Positions 60,491-64,000 of a stretch of 64,000 bases of DNA are shown piece after piece (position 1 is the stretch's first letter; each line of letters begins with the position of its first letter). Below the pieces are notes generated by a model that was not told the origin of the DNA, did no database searches, and was given only the letters and a program-made list of their open reading frames with translations. The stretch is from positions 1 through 64,000 of the forward strand of contig JAJDEU010000019.1 in NCBI GenBank assembly GCA_029259635.1, in the 5' to 3' direction. This stretch comes from Planctomycetota bacterium (GTDB lineage Bacteria; Planctomycetota; UBA1135; GCA-002686595). A program made the position numbers and the translations under genes.

Positions 60491-61533
60491 AAGGCTTCGT
60501 CGAAAGCGACGTCTCCGGTAACGCTGACTTGGTACGCAGACACTCGGCGCTCGAAGAAGTTCGAGAGCTCTTGCACGTCTTGCAGGTCCATGAAGCCGAA
60601 CGGATTCTTGGAGCCAAAGCGCTTCGGAAGGCCGAGGTTTTCGAGGCGCTGGTCAGCGACGTACTCGAGGTAGGAGCGCATATCACCGATCGACATGCCC
60701 GGAACGCCTTGGCCGAGGAGGTCCTCCGCAAACTGCAGCTCGCAAGCCACGGCCTCGTCCATCATCTCGACGATCTCGCTGTTGAGCTCGTCATCAAAGA
60801 CCTCGGGGTTCTCAGTGCGCACCGTCTCGATGACTTCAAAGGCGAACTGCATGTGCATGCTCTCGTCGCGGAACACCCAGTTCGTGCCGGAAGCGAGGCC
60901 ATTCAGCAAGCCGCGCGAACGCAGGAAGTAGACGTAAGCGAATGCCGCGAAGAAGAACAAGCCTTCGATGCAGCACGCGAAGCAGATCATGTTGAGCAGG
61001 AACTTCCGACGATCTTCGCCGGTCCTGATCTGGTCGAGGCTCTGGATCGAGTCGATCCATTTGAAGCAGAAGTCCGCCTTGGTCTTGATCGACGGAATGT
61101 TGTGAATCGCGGAGAAGGCGAGCTCGCGCTCCTTCACGTCCGGAATGTAGGTGTCGAGCAGAGTGAGGTAGAACTGCACGTGCAGCGCTTCCTCGTACAA
61201 CTGGCGCGACAGGTACATGCGCGCTTCGGGCGAGTTGATGTGCTTATAGAGATTGAGCACCAGGTTGTTCGACACGATCGAGTCACCGGTCGCGAAGAAG
61301 GCCACCAGTCGGTGGATCAGGTGCTTTTCCGCGGGAAGCATGCGACTGCGCAAGTCGACGATGTCGATCGAAAAGTCAACTTCCTCGACGGTCCACGTGT
61401 TCTTAATCGCGTCGCGATACATATCGTAGAACACCGGATACCTCATCGGGCGGAGCGTGAGGTCCATACCCGGATCGAGGAGCTTGGTCGTGGCGCCCGT
61501 AGTCTGATCGTTCTGAATCGTTGCAGTGGTCAT
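60487..61533 (-). CDS. nrdB: Class I ribonucleotide reductase small subunit
   Basis: 348 residues from the ATG at 61533; a longer frame to 61602 overlaps nrdA and lacks support. Di-metal ligands fall at the E. coli-like positions Asp84, Glu115, His118 (EEALHVQFY), Glu190, Glu224 and His227 (RDESMHMQF). The radical Tyr122 is present, so a tyrosyl-radical (Ia-type) enzyme is expected rather than the Phe-containing Ic form. Together with NrdA it reduces ribonucleoside diphosphates to supply DNA precursors under aerobic conditions. It starts 10 bases after nrdA and overlaps the crotonase gene. Confidence 0.95.
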   Translation of the reverse strand: MTTATIQNDQTTGATTKLLDPGMDLTLRPMRYPVFYDMYRDAIKNTWTVEEVDFSIDIVDLRSRMLPAEKHLIHRLVAFFATGDSIVSNNLVLNLYKHINSPEARMYLSRQLYEEALHVQFYLTLLDTYIPDVKERELAFSAIHNIPSIKTKADFCFKWIDSIQSLDQIRTGEDRRKFLLNMICFACCIEGLFFFAAFAYVYFLRSRGLLNGLASGTNWVFRDESMHMQFAFEVIETVRTENPEVFDDELNSEIVEMMDEAVACELQFAEDLLGQGVPGMSIGDMRSYLEYVADQRLENLGLPKRFGSKNPFGFMDLQDVQELSNFFERRVSAYQVSVTGDVAFDEAF

Positions 61534-61543
61534 GGTGTGTTGC

Positions 61544-63991
61544 CTACTGGCAGGATTCGCAGCTCTCGGGATTTTCAAGGGAACAAGCAATCGCTTCGGC
61601 ATCCGGCGTCGACTCCGCTGTCGAGGAAGTGGTCTGCCGGATTCGAGTCGCGGGGCGCGAGCGCAGATAGTAGGTCGTCTTCAGGCCCTTCTCCCACGCG
61701 TACAGATACATCGAGGAGAGCTTTCCGATCGTCGGCGTCTCCATGAACAAGTTGAGCGATTGACTCTGATCCAAGTACGGGCCGCGCGCTGCCGCGAGAT
61801 CGATCAACGCGCGCATCGGAACTTCCCACGCGGTCTGGTACAGCTTGCGAAGGTCCTCGGGGATCTCTTCGATACTTTGGATGGAGCCCTCGGAGACCTT
61901 GATCTTCTCGCGAATGGCATCCGTCCAGAGCCCGCGCTCCTGGAGCGCTTCCACCAAGTAGCGATTGATGATCAAAAAGTCTCCGGACAGGGTCTCGCGC
62001 CGGAAGAGGTTGGAGACCTGTGGCTCAATGCACTCGAAGCAGCCTGCGATCGAAGAGATGGTCGCGGTCGGCGCAATCGCGAGCATTAGTGAGTTGCGCA
62101 GGCCGTGCTCGGCGATGCGGTCTTTGAGCTCTCCCCAGCGCTCGGTGTCCGTCGGCGTAACGCCCCACAGATCGAACTGGAGTTGGCCCTTCGCCGCACG
62201 CGTGAGCAGGTAGCTCGGGTGCGGGCCCGACACTTCGGCTTCGCGGCATGAAGCGTCGAGAGCGTTGAAGTAGATCTCTTCTTGGATGCGCGCGGAGAGC
62301 TCGAGCGCTTCGGGGGAGTCGAACGCGTAGCCGAGCTGGAAGAAGACATCCTGGAGCCCCATTTCACCGAGACCCACCGGGCGCCATGCGCGGTTCGAGG
62401 CGCTCGAAGTGCTCGTCGGGTAGTAGTTGATGTCGATGACGCGATCCAGAAAGCGCATCGCGATGCGCGTGATCTCCCCGAGGCGCTCGAAATCGAATGC
62501 GCCGTCCTTCACGAGACGGCCGAGGTTGATCGATCCGAGATTGCAAACCGCAGTCTCGTCCTTCGAGGTCACCTCGATAATTTCCGTGCAGAGGTTCGAG
62601 AGGTGAACCGTCTGTGAAGGCGCACCGGTCTGGTTGCACTTCTCGTTGGAGTGATCCTTGAAGGTCATCCAGCCGTTCCCGGTCTGCGCCAGGGTACGCA
62701 TCATCTTCGCGTACAGATCGCGAGCCTTTACCTGAGCAGAGAAGAGCTCTTTCTTCTCGGACTCAAGGTAGACGCGCTCGAACTCTTCGCCGAACAAGTC
62801 GCACAACTCGGGAACAATGCTGGGGTCGAAGAGCGACCAGGTCTCATCGCGCTTTACGCGCTCCATGAAGATGTTTGGAATCCAGTTCGCGAGGTTGATG
62901 TTGTGCGTGCGGCGCGCTTCGTCGCCGGTGTTGTCGCGAAGCTCCAGGAAGTCCTCGATGTCGGCGTGCCAGGTCTCCAGGTAGACGCAGCAAGCGCCCT
63001 TTCGACGGCCCCCTTGATTGACGGCCGCGACCGACGAGTCGAGCGTCTTCAACCACGGAACGATGCCGTTCGAGTGCCCGTTCGTGCCGCGGATCAGCGA
63101 GCCTTTGGAGCGAATACGGTGATAGGCGAGTCCGATGCCCCCTGCGTACTTCGAGAGCTTGGCGACATCGGCGTAGCGATCGTAGATCTTCTCAAGGTCG
63201 TCTTCCGGCGAATCGAGGAGGTAGCAGGATGAGCACTGCGAGCGATCGCTGCCCGAGTTGAAAAGCGTCGGCGAGCTCGGCAGATACTCCAGTGACGAGA
63301 TCAGCCGATAGAACTCGATCGCCTCGTAGGCATCCTGCGTCAGACCGCATGCGACTCGCATGAAGAAGAACTGAGGCGTCTCTAACGCCTCGCGCGTCTC
63401 CGGATTGACCAGCAGGTAGCGGTCGTAGACCGTGCGCAGGCCGAGATACTCAAAGCGCCGATTATTCTCGCGCTGGATCGCATCGTTCAGCTTGCGCGAG
63501 TTCGCATCGACGAAGGCCGCTGTCTCGTCTGAGATCAAGCCCGCGCGATTGCTTTCCCGTACGGACTGCGAGAAAGAGTGAATGTCCTGGTTGCGCACTT
63601 CCTTGTCGATGAAGGCCGACAGAAGGCGCGCAGCGAGGCGCGAGTACTGCGGCTCTTCCGAAATCAGAGACGACGCCGTTTGGATCGAGAGCTCGTCCAG
63701 CTCGCGCGTGGTCGCCCCATCGTAGAGCCCGCTGATCGTGCGAGTTGCGATTCGCATCGAGTCCACGTTGTCGAGTTCGTTGCAGTTGCGCTCGATGGCC
63801 CGGACGATCTTGTTGACGTCGACGGGTTCCGTGCGGCCGTCGCGTTTTCGCACCTGCATGCGACTGGAAGTCTCCGTGTCCTTCGAGCCGGCCGCGTCGG
63901 AAGGTCGCGATTGGCGCGGGGCGGGGGTGAACTCGAAGGTCGGCTCGATATCGGAGTCGACGGGGACGGTCTTCGAATCAGAAAGATCCAT
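61544..63991 (-). CDS. nrdA: Class I ribonucleotide reductase large subunit
   Basis: 815 residues from the ATG at 63991. The frame is still open for the nine bases to the window edge, so an upstream start cannot be excluded. After a disordered N-terminal stretch, an ATP-cone for allosteric activity control spans about 45-135 (MQVRKRDGRTEPVDVNKIVR). Catalytic features: Cys of CSSCYLLDSPEDD, NLCTEII (active-site Asn/Cys/Glu, near 465), AVCNLGSINL, radical-transfer Tyr pair in GLKTTYYLRSRP, and the redox tail ending PESCESCQ. The fully equipped subunit forms the alpha part of NrdAB. It heads a six-gene minus-strand run. Confidence 0.95.
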   Translation of the reverse strand: MDLSDSKTVPVDSDIEPTFEFTPAPRQSRPSDAAGSKDTETSSRMQVRKRDGRTEPVDVNKIVRAIERNCNELDNVDSMRIATRTISGLYDGATTRELDELSIQTASSLISEEPQYSRLAARLLSAFIDKEVRNQDIHSFSQSVRESNRAGLISDETAAFVDANSRKLNDAIQRENNRRFEYLGLRTVYDRYLLVNPETREALETPQFFFMRVACGLTQDAYEAIEFYRLISSLEYLPSSPTLFNSGSDRSQCSSCYLLDSPEDDLEKIYDRYADVAKLSKYAGGIGLAYHRIRSKGSLIRGTNGHSNGIVPWLKTLDSSVAAVNQGGRRKGACCVYLETWHADIEDFLELRDNTGDEARRTHNINLANWIPNIFMERVKRDETWSLFDPSIVPELCDLFGEEFERVYLESEKKELFSAQVKARDLYAKMMRTLAQTGNGWMTFKDHSNEKCNQTGAPSQTVHLSNLCTEIIEVTSKDETAVCNLGSINLGRLVKDGAFDFERLGEITRIAMRFLDRVIDINYYPTSTSSASNRAWRPVGLGEMGLQDVFFQLGYAFDSPEALELSARIQEEIYFNALDASCREAEVSGPHPSYLLTRAAKGQLQFDLWGVTPTDTERWGELKDRIAEHGLRNSLMLAIAPTATISSIAGCFECIEPQVSNLFRRETLSGDFLIINRYLVEALQERGLWTDAIREKIKVSEGSIQSIEEIPEDLRKLYQTAWEVPMRALIDLAAARGPYLDQSQSLNLFMETPTIGKLSSMYLYAWEKGLKTTYYLRSRPATRIRQTTSSTAESTPDAEAIACSLENPESCESCQ

Positions 63992-64000
63992 GCGGTGCGA

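Noticed and set aside
60529..61746. 405-codon plus-strand frame opposite nrdB
   Set aside because: nrdB has every metal ligand and the radical Tyr on the other strand; the opposite frame shows no domain.

Overview
The window is GC-rich, densely coded bacterial chromosome that looks like a planctomycete, probably from a deep, poorly cultured lineage. The pointers are an ECF sigma factor fused to a membrane anchor and a long exported tail, sulfatases, very large secreted multidomain proteins (choice-of-anchor D, malectin-like, TIG, Kelch, DUF5060), scattered polytopic glycosyltransferases, and mostly missing Shine-Dalgarno sequences. The assignment rests on gene content and protein style only. 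No rRNA, tRNA, CRISPR array, IS element or phage gene was seen.

Layout. 1-5.8 kb: the left edge cuts an exported collagen-like protein on the minus strand; a divergent sulfatase-superfamily protein and an unrecognised secreted protein follow. 6-10.8 kb: two divergent GT39-like membrane proteins, the second coupled to an OafA-type acyltransferase. 11-16 kb: a K+ channel with RCK domains, a truncated haemoglobin, a beta-carbonic anhydrase, a RadD-like helicase and a DUF1697 protein. 16-20.8 kb: a small lipoprotein downstream of a 1328-residue fusion of ECF sigma factor, one membrane segment and about eleven carboxypeptidase-regulatory-like repeats. 20.9-24 kb: FkbM methyltransferase, an HD hydrolase resembling small ppGpp hydrolases, and another GT39. 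24.4-33.7 kb: three large secreted proteins (DUF5060/glycoside-hydrolase-like, a 1578-residue propeller/Kelch protein, an S1-type protease). 33.9-42.7 kb: envelope and redox housekeeping (YceI, DUF1801, redoxin plus TlpA pair, DprE2-like reductase, histidine-phosphatase/P-loop fusion, S41 peptidase, tandem NTF2-like protein, small membrane proteins). 42.7-49 kb: secreted M14 carboxypeptidase, arylsulfatase and SGNH hydrolase. 49-54 kb: membrane spermidine-synthase-like/TPR protein, a membrane cupredoxin-like protein and a small orphan secreted protein. 54.3-55.8 kb: a GT2/methyltransferase pair. 55.8-64 kb: a tightly packed minus-strand run nrdA-nrdB-crotonase-lipoprotein methyltransferase-amino-acid permease-membrane protein.

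Much of the region serves the cell surface: sugar transfer to lipid or protein acceptors, acylation and methylation of glycans, and secreted hydrolases and adhesins that probably act on marine or soil polysaccharides and proteins. The most distinctive locus is the sigma-factor fusion. Its cytoplasmic promoter-specificity part is joined through a transmembrane helix to a giant predicted periplasmic array, with a possible second start at the membrane helix and a related lipoprotein next door whose ribosome-binding site lies in a potential hairpin.
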